Shown: positions 11,900-24,331, counted from the first letter of the stretch. The stretch is 64,000 nt of DNA from Jacaranda mimosifolia (GCA_018894105.1 CM032133.1:16072501-16136500); one strand, 5' to 3'. A program made the numbers and translations. Notes: generated by a model from the sequence alone, not told the origin.

Positions 11900-11954
11900 T
11901 GATCCAGTGGTTGGTGCATCATTTTACCATGCCAAGGTTCTAGGGTTCGACTCC
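11900..11954 (+). other. tRNA-like box A / box B pair in right MULE-2 TIR
   Basis: TGATCCAGTGG (11900-11910) matches box A with one mismatch. GGGTTCGACTCC (11943-11954) is a near-perfect box B. It is the inverted counterpart of the pair at 3759-3813, with the same intervening words GTTGGTGCATCATTTTAC and ATGCCAAGG. Confidence 0.55.
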
Positions 11955-12059
11955 AGGCTGCAACATTTTTCCATGGTTATTTTCGCTGACATAGCTATTT
12001 AATGCCACTTGGATGCTAACTTGGATGGTGACATGGGAATTGGTGTACATGTGGCCAGT

Positions 12060-12847
12060 TAGGGGTGACAATTTTCGACACGACATGAACCGACACGATA
12101 TTATTGGGTTTGAGTTGGGGGTTATTGGATTGGGTCGATATTGGGTCGACCCGATAAGCAACACAAAAATTATGGGTTGGATTTCGAGTTACACGATAAC
12201 AACCCGATAACACGATAATAACCCCATATTTTTTGCATTTTTAAGTAATAACTTGTTATTTTTGAACAATTTAACTTTAGATAGATTTGTAAGAATTAAT
12301 GATTATTATTTACTACGTAAATCTTGACTATTTGATGATGTTGGGATGATTATTAATCGTTGAATGGGACGAATTATACTTCTTTGCTGGAATTTGACTT
12401 CATTGTTGTTAAAATTAAGTTGTGCAAAACTTTTAATTTAACATGAAAATTTGTATATTATTGATGTTGTAGAGAAAATAAAATGAAGTCCAATTATCAA
12501 ATTGCTCTATGGTATAAAAGTTGAGCAGCTAGAGCATAATGTTAACTTTTTTTAAAAATTTTGGCATAAGTTGACTTTTCTCAAACTTTTGGTATAAATT
12601 AATTATTTTATTAAGATTCTAGTTGAACATAAAATGTATAAGTTTTTTAGATGAATTATTAATGAAAAATAATCATATGTTGAAACGGGTTGGGTTCGAG
12701 TTGACACGAAAACTTTCAGGTTGGGTTCAGGTTGAGGCTTATTGGGTTGAGTGCTTATTGGGTTGGGTTCGGGTTGAGCAAAATTTTGTAATATCCCCCC
12801 CTCAACCCGACACGAAACAACCCAACACGACACGATTGTCACCCCTG
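12060..12847. mobile_element. hAT-type MITE A (788 bp) inside MULE-2 TIR
   Basis: The ends are TAGGGGTGACAATTTTCGA and the inverse of ATTGTCACCCCTG, a hAT-like TIR. The 8-bp flanks are TGGCCAGT (12052-12059) and TGGCTAGT (12848-12855), 7 of 8 identical. Next to each TIR are runs of GACACGA and GGTTGGGTTCGGGTTG motifs. It has no transposase. It interrupts the right MULE-2 TIR, whose alignment with the left TIR resumes cleanly on both sides. Confidence 0.85.
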
Positions 12848-13139
12848 TGGCTAGTCTACATAGGTAAAAATGACACATAAGCAACTAATGTGGATAAAAT
12901 TTGCCACATGTGGCAAAAATCTAAAAAATTTCATCACGTGAAGAGCACATAGGATTTTCCAACGACATTTTGTGCAATTTTAGGCGATTTGTCCTAAAAT
13001 CGAGGCAACTTGTACTAAATGTGCAAAATTGATAGCTAGAGTGGACCAAATTAGAAAATACAAGTTAATAATGTCCTTTTTTCGCAGATGGCTATAGTTA
13101 GAGGACTGAAATTGCATTTTTCCCTAAGTTAGGCACTTC

Positions 13140-13318
13140 GGATCTTGAGTTCCATTTCCTACTCCATCTCCTATTCCAATTTACTATATTTATGCCAAGT
13201 GTATTTATTTTTCAATCAATTATTTTTATAAGGAAATATTTAATACACATGTTAGATATTCATGGAATGGAATAGAAGATGGAATTGGGAATGGACTAAA
13301 GGATTTAAACTGGTTGGT
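13140..13318. mobile_element. small MITE, copy 1 of a two-copy family
   Basis: Short inverted ends of the type TCCATCTCCTATTCCA and GGAATAGAAGATGGA surround a core containing GCCAAGTGTATTT and AAGGAAATATTTAATACACA. A diverged second copy in the same orientation lies at 43765-43952. No coding sequence and no clear target duplication were found, so the ends are approximate. Confidence 0.5.
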
Positions 13319-13877
13319 TAGATGTGATTCTTACATCTAATAGACTTAAAATTCCATCCTTGAATTACGAATTATAGAAACAAGTTTCTAGAATAAACTT
13401 GATATTATAGGAGCATCCATGTTGTAGATCAATTTTAGAGGAAAACGATTTCCAACTACAAAGTAAACTAGTTCAAATACTTGAAAGAGATTAATGGATA
13501 CTTGTACAAATAGAAATTTAATTAAGAACTATGAAATGATTGACGTAGCTTACCTAATTTATTAGCTAGAAGTGTTATAGATAAAAGAATTTTGAACTTT
13601 ACCTCTATATATTAGTGGATAGGAGAGTCTTGTGTATAAGCTAAACATCATGAAGGAGCATGAAGAAAAATGTGATCTGCATTACGTGAGATGCGTACAG
13701 CTATATATATACTTGAGCTCATGCTTGAGCTTAGGTGGTTACATTAACTAGTTTAGAAACTAATCTATATATATATATACACATTAGTTCATGCTTGAGC
13801 TGAGGTGGTTACATTAACTAGTTTAGAAACTAATCGGGGTATATCATCTTAGTGTATATGCATTGATACTCCTTCTC
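13319..13877. other. probable 3' LTR remnant of Copia-A
   Basis: It lies directly downstream (minus strand) of the copia RNase H. The junction at about 13878 reads GAGAAGGAG on the minus strand, like a polypurine tract, then TATCAATGCATATAC. No paired LTR is in the window. A 46-bp unit starting CATGCTTGAGCT(T/G)AGG is duplicated at about 13720 and 13790. Confidence 0.4.
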
Positions 13878-16704
13878 AAGGTGGCTGAAAAATGTTGAGG
13901 ACACCCATCTTAAACATGTGAGTTTGAGCAATGGTGCAGGCAATAGCTTGGCGAAGATGTCAGCTAGCTGATACTCAATCTTAACTGGTAGTTTGATAGA
14001 GCTTGTTGTGTGCTTGTCCCAAATAAAATGGTAATCAATTTCAATATATTTTGTTCTTTCATGGAAAGTAGGTTTGGAAGCAATGTGAACAACAACTTGA
14101 TTATCACATTAGATGACAGCTAGTGAGTTTGGCTGGATATGGAAGTCAAGTAGAAATTATTGGGCTAAGTAAGATCTAAAGTAATGGTGCTAAAGCACTA
14201 TATTTAGCTTCTGCTGAAGAACGGGACACGGTGGTCTTCTTTTTGGCCTTCCAAGAGATTAATGATTCCCCTAAGAAGATGCAAAAACCTGTACCACCTC
14301 AAAAAAGGCTTTGAGCTGCAGCTATGAAGATGCTAAGAAGAAAAGTCTTTAGCCGGGATAAGACTTCAAATATCTTAGCAAATAATGAGCAACCTGGAGA
14401 TGATGCAGTATATGATGAGCTTCAAACTGGCGTAATTTGTGCACTGCAAAGGTAACATCAGGTCTGGGGATGGTCAAGTACACTAGTCCCCTGAGTTGAG
14501 TGGCATCAGGAAGAAGTACTGAATCAGTGGCATTGAGATTAGTCTTAGGATTTGTGGAAGTGTGAGTTGGCTTGCAATCGAAAAAGCCAATGTCTTCTAG
14601 CAATATAGAGTGTACTACCTTTGACAAAGGCAAATTCCTGAAGAGTTTGTGGTAGGGGTGGCAAATGGGTAGGTTGGGTTAGGTACGGGTTGGATTCAAA
14701 ACGAGTATATATTTATGGATTCAAAAGGGGTTGGGTTGGGCTGGGTTTGGGCGAATCCAATAAAAAAAATCATAATTTTTTGCTAAATATATTACTATTT
14801 TATTTTGTTAAATTATGATTTTTTTATCTTTATTTTATGTAAAAAAGAATTCTTAATTCTTATTAATTATTTAGTAATTCTTATTTACTCCATTATAGTC
14901 TAACTCTCATTTCAGTTGAAATTTTATTCTATTATAATCTAACTATCATTTCAAATAAATTTCATAAATGAAAGAAAGGTAATCTTAAATACAAATTTTG
15001 AAATTTTCATAATAAATCTCCACCTCTATTTCCTTAAAATGATCTTATTTTCAAAAAACAAAAAAATTATGACCTCATTGATATTTGTATCTATACTATA
15101 AATTGTGACATGTAATTAAAATAGTTCTAACTCAAATTATGTAAAAAAATTACAGTTACTTATAGAAATTCTTATTGGTAATTTAATAATTAAGAATATA
15201 ATAATGAAAGAACGTGTTGATTTTGGGTGGGTCTTTCTTTTTATCAAATTTTGGATAAAATTAGTTTGGACCATTTACAGCCCATTTTTGACCCATTTTC
15301 ACAACCACTTGAATTTATAACCCAATTGAACCTACTTGTGCCCAACCCACATTAAAACCATTAGCACCCAACCCAACCCAAACACACTCATATTATTTTA
15401 AACCCAGCCTAATCCAAAACTAAGTGAATTGAGCTAAAACTATGATTCTAAACCCAATTTGTCACCCCTCGTTTGTGGTAATCTCAAGTAAAAAAAAAGG
15501 GAAAAATGAAGGACCCCAAGTCTTTGTGCTTAAAAGTGGACTGAAGTTGTGTCTTGAGAGAGTTAATAGTTGAGATAGAGGGACATGTAATCACTATATC
15601 ATCAACATACATAACTAAAGTAATAAAAGAATCATCATCAACATATATAAGTAAAGTAATAAAAGAATCATATTTCTCTCTTGTGAATAATGAATAATCA
15701 TCTTTAAATTGTGAGAATCCAAGTTAGAGGTGTTTGAGAAAATTCGAAGAACTATTGCCTAAATGCTTACTTGAAACCATATATGGACCTGTTCAATTTG
15801 CAAACCAACTTTGGACTGGACTTTTGCTCCCTCTTATTGGCATGATCAGGTCCATGTAAACTTCCTCAAACAAGTCTCCATGGAGCAAGGTATTGTTAAC
15901 ATCCATTTGAGCAAGATACCAATTGTGAGTGGCTCCAAGAGATAACAAGAGCTTGAAAATCGCAAGCTTGGCCATGGAATTATAACTGAACTCTACTCGT
16001 TGCTCGTACTCCTCAACAATAAGTCTAGCTTTGAACCTTTGAATTGCGCCATCAGATTTGTGCTTTACTTTTGTAAACCCACCTGAAACCAGTAAAGTGT
16101 TTCCCTTTTGGCAAAGGGATAATTGACCAAGTACTATTTTGCTACAAGGCATTCAGTTAACGTTTCATAGCCTCTCTTTATGCTTGGTATTTTGCTTGAT
16201 GATAAAACTAGGTTGAGGAACTAAGGATGTATTGAGAGCTAAGGACTTAAATTTGAGGTATAAGAGAGATGGTTATGTATAGGGTATAAAGGTTTAGTAG
16301 TTGCCATAGTGTTGCATTAATGGTCTTGAAGATAAGTAGGAGTTTTATGAGTTCCTATGGACATTCTTGGAGGGACAATAGGTTGAAATGGACTTATAGG
16401 CTGTGATGATGTCAGTGGGATTAAGTAGCAGGATTGAAATGAGTATTAAGATCAAGTATAGGTTTAGAAAGGACCAATTGATGGAAGGGATCAAGTATAA
16501 GCTCAGAATTATGATCATTAGTAAAGGGGGGAATATATTTTCATATAACACGTCTCTTGATTTGATTAGTTGTTTAGATTGTAGATCATAAAAGTTATAC
16601 CCTTTGTAGCCTATAGGATAGCCGAGGAAAGCAACAAACTCCTTCGCACACTTTCCTATTTGATCCAACCTAAGGCTCTCTAGAATGCTTCCACGGGGGC
16701 TCAA
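13878..16704 (-). pseudogene. Copia-A pol remnant (INT C-term, RT, RNase H)
   Basis: Read on the minus strand: 16704-16345 is the integrase C-terminus with FVAFLGYPIGYKGYNFYDL. Then 16152-15793 is the RT N-terminus with FKARLIVEEYEQ and LAQMDVNNTLLHGDLFEEVY. YVDD (the RT active site) is at about 15599-15610. After the hAT MITE, 14633-14349 is the RT C-terminus with LIYLTIPRPDVTFAVHKL-type sequence (here VYLTIPRPDVTFAVHKL) and LLRYLKSYPG. RNase H follows with [14 protein letters not shown] at about 14200 and QLADIFAKLL near 13930. This order is Ty1/copia. Gag, protease and the integrase core are absent, and stops and frameshifts are common, so it is a 5'-truncated relic. A 36-bp tandem duplication sits next to YVDD (15601-15672). 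Confidence 0.88.
14653..15470. mobile_element. hAT-type MITE B (818 bp) inside Copia-A RT
   Basis: TAGGGGTGGCAAATGGGTAG at the left faces the inverse of AACCCAATTTGTCACCCCTC at the right. The target duplication is perfect: GTTTGTGG at 14645-14652 and 15471-15478. Near the ends it has GGTTGGGTTAGG and ACCCAACCCAAC runs. It has no coding capacity. It splits the copia RT between the YVDD box and the C-terminal part. Confidence 0.92.
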
Positions 16705-17905
16705 ATGCTGCCCTATTGAGAGGATAAACCCTTATGATGGCTCCACTGCACGCATCTCGCGAAAACCTCCATTTGTCTTCCTAATGTGAATCTTCAACAA
16801 ATTAATCTTCTTTCCAGCCAAGAGCAAAACAATTAAACTAAGCTCAATGGTGTATGAAGCATTGATTGAAAAATAATAACACTAAGGAAAAATCATAAAT
16901 GCAAGAACAAGCACACAGAAAAAGAACTAAAAAATCTACTAAGTGCCAACAGGAAAAATATAAGTGATGTCAAAGCAATCGATAACTAGCCCAATCTCCT
17001 CAAAGCACTAATGGAGGTCACGATAAACTTTATGCAAATATGTCAATGAGGTGAACTACTCCAAACTCGAGGAACCCCCCAACCTCATCTTTTACGAAGA
17101 AAAAAACAAATAAGGCCCCTAAAAGATGGCAATCTACTAAAAAATTTACAATTTTGTCTAGAAACAAAATGAAAGAAGACCTCGTTTGGAACCTTCCATA
17201 CCATAAAAAAGAAGGAAAATATCTAAATGGGGAGATATAACTCCATGAGGCAGTATTGAAACCCTACAAAATATACAAAGAAGTTCAGAGCAACTAACTC
17301 AGACACATCCCGTAACTCCTAATTATCTCTAAGAATAAAGGATCATAAAGGAGGAAAAAACTACTACTAAAGTACATCGAAAGAGATGAAGCAATGCGAT
17401 CATCTAAAGAGGTAAGAAAAAACTCAAACTCATCAAAATTATAGACTTTACCTCTCAATATCTCTAACTTCCCCAGCCAAAAGTAAGTGAACAAGATAAA
17501 TAACTAATGCCAGCAAGGCTACCATTAACAATAGGAACATCTTCCAAACCCATCCACCAAAGAGTCCTCTTCTTCAAACTTAAACTCTAAATAAGATTTT
17601 GATCATAATGAAGAAGGCAACGCAATAACCAAATGTTGCTTGATGCTTTCTTGATGTGCTATTCTATGATCCAAGATTGGACTAGACAACATGCCCAACG
17701 AAGGCTCACAAACTCAAAAAACATAACACCTTCATATGGACAACTGCTATGAACACGAATAAATTTGGTACAACCATGGCCCCTTAAAATGGTGAGCGTC
17801 CCAAGAACAGAGTTGCCTAATAGGGTGCACGCAAGGTCAGCCACCTAAGTCGAGGGTACCTAGCAAGAAATCATTGTTGGTGCACTTCTCGAGCACGAGC
17901 ACCCC
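16705..17905. other. unassigned sequence left of CACTA-2
   Basis: It has near-average base composition for the window but no frame that I can assign to a family. Its right edge (GCACGAGCACCCC) is the left target of CACTA-2, so it was once continuous with 33012 onward. It may belong to the same unassigned retroelement-like sequence. Confidence 0.4.
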
Positions 17906-18660
17906 CACTACAACAAATTACACTTTTAGTAAAAACACATTTTGTTAGCATAACACTAATGTTCGTTACCTTATACTATTGGTAACGAATTTTTCGTTAC
18001 TGAATTAAAGTGCATCACTAAAAGTATTTGTAACAAACATTATGGCTCGTTATGAATGATGACCTTATGGCGACAAAATTTATCATCACCAAAAGTTTGG
18101 TATTAGCAACAAAACAACATTAGTTACAATAAATTTCTATAGAGTAACGAAATACTTAGTTACCAAAACATTGGTAGTTTTGTCACCTTTTATTTTCCAT
18201 TACCAATGCATATTATAATAATATTATTTATTTAATTTAGTATTGTTACAATTTTTTTTGTAACAAAGTATTTAGTTGTGATTAGTTAAATAATATTTTA
18301 ATTTGAATAAGTTTCTCATTACTAATAGGATACATAACTAATAATTTCATTACAAAAGATATTAAGAGTTTTGTTACAATTAATATATGCAGCTAAATGT
18401 TTCGTTACCTATAACTTATAAGATTACAATATTTTGTTACAAATAAGCAATACATTAGTTACAAATAATTAATTTCTTAATTAAATATGACTAATTATTT
18501 GTTATGAATTGGTAAATAATTTATTACAAATAAGTAAAATAATTCGTTATGAATACATCAAATTAGTTTGTTACAATTAAGAAAGTGACAAACAAATTTC
18601 GTTACCAATGAAGTTTTTTGTAACAATATACTTTCATTACAAAAAGTGTTTTTACCCCCC
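17906..18660. repeat. CACTA-2 left subterminal repeats
   Basis: Short motifs such as GTAACGAA, CGTTACC, GTTACAAT and TTCGTTAC recur many times in both orientations, thinning out after about 18650. The same words recur at the right end. These are candidate binding sites for the element's own transposase proteins. Confidence 0.75.
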
Positions 18661-19583
18661 ATTCAATAGGTCAATTTGGATATGAAATTGTAGAAGAAAT
18701 TCAAATTTGAAGTATACCAACATTCTAAATATAAATAATTTATAGTCATTCCTTCAATAAACAAAAGAGTAAACACATCCATCTATCCATAGACATAACA
18801 ATAACCATATTCATCTATTCCTAGACATAAATATTATTTCAAAACATTAATCCCAAATTCAAGCTATCAACCAAAGCCATGATAATCAAATGGGTGTATC
18901 AATCAAACAAAAGTGTAAAGTTTTAAAGAAATATTACCATTCAAGTGACAAAAGAGATCTCCAAAACATCTTCCTTAATTCTCATCAACTTCATCAAAAA
19001 GAGGGCTACTTCCAATACTCTGCAAAAAATAATTACACGACATACTGTGAATATAAAGAACATCAAATTAAGTATTACATATGTTTAATCAATCACTACA
19101 CATCTATTGTTTCTTAGATTGGATAAGTCTGGTACATAGGAAAAACAAAGGTTTAATATAACATCAAAAGAGCTTCACAAAATAATAGCACAATTTATGG
19201 GAAAAAGTTGCAATAAAAGATATGTATGATATCATCTCTTATCCAACGTAAACTAAACAAAATATTATAGAAGGTAATGTTGAATATAAAAATACATTTC
19301 ATTTAATTTGTTAGCTATATTACCAAATGAGTTTAAACAGTATGTATCATATCATATTTTTTTCTAATAGCACAACTTTAAATAGAAAAGCCCATAATAA
19401 TCTCCAAACTAAAAATTCTCCCAATTATTTACATATATGAGAGCTCACAAGTTGAAATAAAGTACGGTAAAATTCTAAAAATTATAATTCTTGTAACTTA
19501 ATTCAACTAAGCTAGTCATTCTACACATGATAAGGGATAAACAATCAAATAAAACGACAATATAAGACCTCAATGTTCATAAC
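18661..19583. other. AT-rich non-coding part of CACTA-2
   Basis: This lies between the subterminal repeats and the end of the Transposase_24-type ORF. No domain-bearing frame or terminal repeat was seen. Confidence 0.5.
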
Positions 19584-19744
19584 TCTAAATTTCTGCAGTT
19601 TGTTGTTGGCATTGCTCTTGTTGAGATTTGATGAGATCCAATGCACTTTTTAAGTTATTTTCAGCTTTGCTCAATTTCTCCTGCATTGCTTCAAGTTGTA
19701 TAGCTTGAAGTCTCAACTTCTTGCTGCCTATAGACAATACAATT

Positions 19745-22700
19745 CATAGTTATCAAGAGCACAAAGCGCAGCAACACACAAAGGCGCCCTGGAGCTTTAG
19801 CAAAGTAAAGCACAACATATATATATATTTCTACTATACACCTAAAATGCCAATATATTTCACATATTATAAAGGATAAACAACCAAATTATCACAAGAA
19901 CAATAATAATTTCTAAATTTGTGCAACAAGTAAATATATACCAAACAAGTTCATACAAAAATATCATTCAAAATCAAGCACAAATGCACAACAAGCAACC
20001 AAAGTTTCTAATTCTTCCAAAGTTCTAAACTTGAAATTTTCTCAACTCTATTCATCATCATTCAAATCATTATCATCAAGATCAATATCATCATCCTCAT
20101 CACCAACGGGAGATTTATAACATTCATTATCCCTCTCTTCTTCCTCCTCCGTATCACTTAAATTGATATCAAATTCATCCTCTTCATTTTGTGGCACCGT
20201 GGACATAAATGAGCTTGATGTTTTCTTTTTTAGTAGTGCTTTGGAAGTCGATGACCCGTCTCTATTTCCTCTTGATGAACCTATAGCCACCGAGCAAGAT
20301 CTAAAACTATATACATCTTCATAAACTCCCATAGCATCAGCAACATCATGCCAAGTCAAATTTTCATCATCAAACACAAGTTCATCATCATCATCCTCTT
20401 GCATTCTCCTCACCAACCATTCATTACTTTCATCTAACGTATGACTCTCCAAAATAATGGAATCAATGTGATCACGATTATCAAATCTCCGCAACAAAGC
20501 TCTATTATATTTGATAAACACCAAGTCATTTAAGCATTGTTGCTCCAATTGATTTCTTTTTTTTGAATAAAGTTGTCGAATTAAATTAATATAATTAATA
20601 ATTAGTAGCACAACATAAATAACTTATTATAAATGCATAACTTAGTCAAAAATTACTTACATACTCAAAAACACTCCAATTTCTTTCATAATCGAAAAAG
20701 CTACAAATAAGGCTCAGAATTTTTAGGGCCAACTTCTGCAGATTTGGCATTGAGACTCCAAAGGAAAACCACCATTCAGCTATCAATTAACAATAAACAA
20801 GAAATTATAAGAAAGTAAATACTTTTTGTGTAATAATAAGTGATAGTATAAAGTTTAAAATGTTAACATAATAAGATAATTACATAAAATAACTGTTTCC
20901 CTGGTGCTAATAATGTTCTTTGCTTTTTTGCTATAGCAGATCAAAAATTACCTTCAACTCTCTTGTATATTGCTAGCTCCTTATTAATTTCATCTTGCAC
21001 TGAAATTTCTGGCACCAACTGTTCTATGCAATCATATAAACCGAACATAACTTCTACATCTTGTTCTATTTTTGGATTGCTATAGAAAAAATAGGAGTTC
21101 AAATAATGACCGGCTATACGCAAAGGCTGATGGAGCTGACAATTCCACTTTTTGTCAATAATATCAAAAACTTCTTTACATCTTATCTCATTCTTCTCAA
21201 AAACAATTTCAATTTAAGGACCTCAATCAAGGGCCCGCCAAACTTCATGCACTAAACAATGGTGTTCCAAAAAGAAGACAATATAATTTTTTGCACTTGT
21301 TTACCTCCTTCCTCATTCGCAAATTTGCTTTTATTCCACTCTTTGGAAGTAAACATCTTTTTCAAACTCAACTTTTGCTTATGGAAGCTCCTCAATGTTA
21401 AAAAAGCAATAGCAAAGCAAGTTTTACCTAGTCAAATCATGTCTTTTTAACTGATGAACTCTCTCATCATGTTCAAGAGTTGAATTCTATTATAGATGTA
21501 GCCACTGACACTTATTACCCGTTCAAGTGTCCTCTTCAACTCTGGCATTTTGAAAATATCTTCAAACATTAAATCCAAACAATGTGCTGCACATGGGGAC
21601 CAATACAAGTGTTGATATTTCTCCATCAACATCTTCCCGACAGCAATATCGAACTTGCACTATCAATGACAACTTGCACAACATTTTTCTCTCTAACACG
21701 TTGTATAAGTCTATCAAATAGCTCAAATATTTTTTCAACCGTATGAGAGTAGCTTGATGCATCAATCGACTCTAAAAACATACTTCCTCTAGGAGTATTC
21801 ACCAAAAAATTAATAAGTGATCTTCATTTTCTGTCTCTCCACCTGTCAGCCATGAGACTACAACCAAATCTTTCCTTGTCTTCTTTATGCCCTTTTAAAA
21901 GTATTTTAGTGTGTTCCACTTTCTTCTTTAGACTTGTCACCCTCTTCTCATGGTATGTTGGAGGTTTCATACCAACACCATATTGCCCAATTGCTTCAAT
22001 CATATGCCCAAAATTATCATATTTAACCACATTAAATGGTATCCCAACATCATACATCCACTTGGCAAATTTTTAGACCTCATCATCGCACAATCTTTTT
22101 TGAGTATTAACATATTGTGCTTTTGCCTCACCTTGATGCTTCATTTTTGTTGTTTTAGCATCCTTTTTGAAATACCAATTAATTGGCTCCATTTGTTTGG
22201 ATTTTTTTTGTTATTAGGCGGTTGATTGAACTAAGGAGTCTAATGTAGATATAGATCTCTTCCCTCATAATTGTTCATACTCTTCTTCATGTTCTACATC
22301 ATCAATATCATCAAAGTGAAGAATTGAAACCATGGCTGTTTTTGCTTGTTTCTTTGATTCCATAAACTGTTTCAATTCAACCTTCACAAATTTAGGAACT
22401 TGTTTACAAGCTGTTGCATTTCCAAATCCCCCAATAAGATGTTCTTTAAGTTGAGAAATTCCTCTTTATGTGATCTTGGGATAGTAATTGCATTTAATCC
22501 CATCACTAATTTTATTTGGATTTACCAATACGCCATGATTTCGTCCGGGATCCTTTCTAAAGCCTCATAATTTTCTATTTTTCCTTATTGGAAAACAAAA
22601 ATGAACCAAATTCAACATTTAAATAAAATAATTAAAATTCAATATTTAAACACAATAATTAACCAAAAAGATTGTTAGCACTTAGCATTTGAACAATTTA

Positions 22701-23461
22701 ATAAATTTAGGAAATCAAAATTTTATTTTGAAGCCCTAAAACATTTTTGCCCATAAATTAACAATTACATTTTTAATAGTAAAATGAAATATGAAAAGAA
22801 CAATAACCCATAAGTTAACAAATAATAGTAAAATAAAATAATAGATGAAAAAAAAATCATTTCAGCCTAAGCTCTAACATACATTTTCAAGAATGCCCAA
22901 CAATTAAGAACAAGTTTTTGCCTATTTTTAACTTCAAAATTAGAGAATAAAAGGACATGAGAAGAAAAAAGAACAAAATAAAAGGATAGGCATAAGCTGA
23001 AAAGGGAAATGAAAGAAAAGAAGAAAAAAAAAGGTAAAAAGAATAAAAAATTACCTGGAGAGAACGCCGGAAAAGCTGCCAGAGAAGCCATTGGAGAAGA
23101 GCCCATGCTATCGGTGCTGTTAGCAGGAACAAAGATGCAAAAATGGGAGAGGGCAAAAAGTTTGTGCGTCGCATGGGAGAAGGCAGAATGTTTTTAACTT
23201 TCTGGAATAACTCTGGGTTTGGGCAATTGCTTTTTATCCTTTTTTCCTTCTTTACCCGCTTCTTAAATCGTGTTTCATTCCATTTTTCATTTTTTTTTTT
23301 CAAAAGGTGCAACTTCAGTGTAGCGCGCACTTTACTGCACTACGCTACAGTGCAATACCATGCTACACAAAAACACATTACACAACGCAATGCAAAGCAC
23401 AGAGGGTACACTTCGCATCGCGCTGCGCTATAGTGCACGATGTGTGCTTTTGACAATGATG
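19745..23461 (-). mobile_element. hAT-1, 3.7-kb hAT transposon
   Basis: The left end CATAGTTATCAAGAGCACA and the inverted right end CATCATTGTCAAAAGCACA form an imperfect 19-bp TIR. The 8-bp flanks are ATACAATT (19737-19744) and GTACAACT (23462-23469), 6 of 8 identical with two transitions. The right subterminal region (23305-23450) is rich in GCGC, GCTAC and TGCAC words, as expected for hAT transposase binding. The interior encodes a degenerate hAT transposase on the minus strand. It is inserted in the coding part of the CACTA-2 ORF. Confidence 0.82.
20048..22580 (-). pseudogene. hAT transposase (BED finger, DUF659, dimerisation)
   Basis: Pieces in order on the minus strand. A BED-type zinc finger at about 22570-22340 has ISQLKEHLIGGFGNATAC; its second Cys is Tyr and a stop follows. 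A DUF659 region at 22200-21450 has KFAKWMYDVGIPFNVVKYDN and GCSLMADRWRDRK, then WSPCAAHCLDL and IYNRIQLLNMMREF. At 21123-20941 is RIAGHYLNSYFFYSNPKIEQ. The hAT dimerisation domain at about 20770-20660 has AEWWFSFGVSMPNLQKLALK and ERNWSVFE, where the usual Cys before ERNW is Tyr. After an apparent intron, 20600-20048 has LNDLVFIKYNRALLRR, DELVFDDENLTWHDV and a strongly acidic tail ending DDNDLNDDE. At least four in-frame stops disable it. Confidence 0.85.
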
Positions 23462-24285
23462 GTACAACTCCATGACCCATGCCTCCCTCATATCCCATAT
23501 GTGTGCCTAATGACTCCTTAATAATATCCATTTTAGAAACTTCCTTGAGTCTTTCTTCTAGTGCACCATCCCTTCTCCTTTTTATTTCATTATGCCATGA
23601 GCATAATATAAATAAATATATATATAAGTACATGTTTAAATATAGGGGACATTTTATTATAAAATATAAACTCACATACTTGTTCGCAGCTGTAGCATTC
23701 ACATACTCTCCACTACCTTTCTTCATATGAGTGACTCCAAAATTATCCACTGCACTTTAATTTTCCTTGACAGTTGTAAGTATATGTTTTAGTATAGAAC
23801 TTTATATAATAACAAGAAAAAATATAAATAAAAGAAAGTTAAAATAATATATTACCATATTCATTGATCATACAATGAATGATTTAGAATTGGATGTACA
23901 AGAGTATGGCATATATGCTCTATTTCTTGCATTAATCTTTGACCTTTCCTACATCTACATATAATTATATAAAGATGTAGAAAAACAAACTTATATCAAT
24001 TGCAACTTAATATATTTTAAAGTGCGCCTCAACTAAAAACCCAAACATAGCAAATTTCAACTTGAAATTAAAAATTGAATCTCAATTTGAAGTTCAAACT
24101 GACCAATCTGAAACTAACTACACTTAGGTCAGTTTCACCTCAAAATTGCTCTCAAAACTACCCTCATTTTTAGCTCGAAGTTGAGCTGAAAATCTATCTA
24201 GTTTAAGGTCAATTTCACCTTGAACCTACACTTTAATATCATCTTGAAACTGAGGTGAAATTGGATAAAGTTTGAGCTTAGTTTT

Positions 24286-24331
24286 AAGCTAAAACTAAGA
24301 TTACTTTCAAGCTAAAACTAAGATTACTTTC
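24286..24331. repeat. 23-bp tandem duplication in CACTA-2 intron
   Basis: AAGCTAAAACTAAGATTACT occurs twice in direct succession, period 23 bp, between exon-like pieces of the CACTA-2 ORF. Confidence 0.85.

Larger units (their letters stand above)
3395..13124. mobile_element. MULE-2, Mutator-like element split by nested insertions
   Basis: The left end starts GGGAAAAATGCATTTTGG and the right end is its inverted partner, TGCATTTTTCCC. The flanks are a perfect 10-bp duplication TAAGTTAGGC, at 3385-3394 and 13125-13134. The terminal inverted repeats are about 430 bp long. Without the CACTA element (4650-11884) and the hAT MITE (12060-12847), the element would be about 1.7 kb: two TIRs around roughly 0.8 kb of AT-rich DNA. 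There is no transposase, so it is a non-autonomous MULE. Its TIRs contain tRNA-like internal promoter boxes, described separately. Confidence 0.88.
11890..13124 (-). repeat. right terminal inverted repeat of MULE-2, split by a MITE
   Basis: This is the inverted partner of 3395-3820. Its outer part is 12856-13124 and its inner part 11890-12059. The hAT-type MITE at 12060-12847 separates them. The inner edge lies only a few bases from the CACTA-1 terminus. Confidence 0.85.

Noticed and set aside
12603..12884. Opposed ORFs in 12603-12884
   Set aside because: They are translations of the repeated GGTTGGGTTCGGGTTG words of hAT MITE A.
22867..23433. ORFs of 79-147 codons at 22867-23433
   Set aside because: They are low-complexity Phe/Ser/Lys-rich frames in the hAT-1 leader and subterminal region, on both strands at once.
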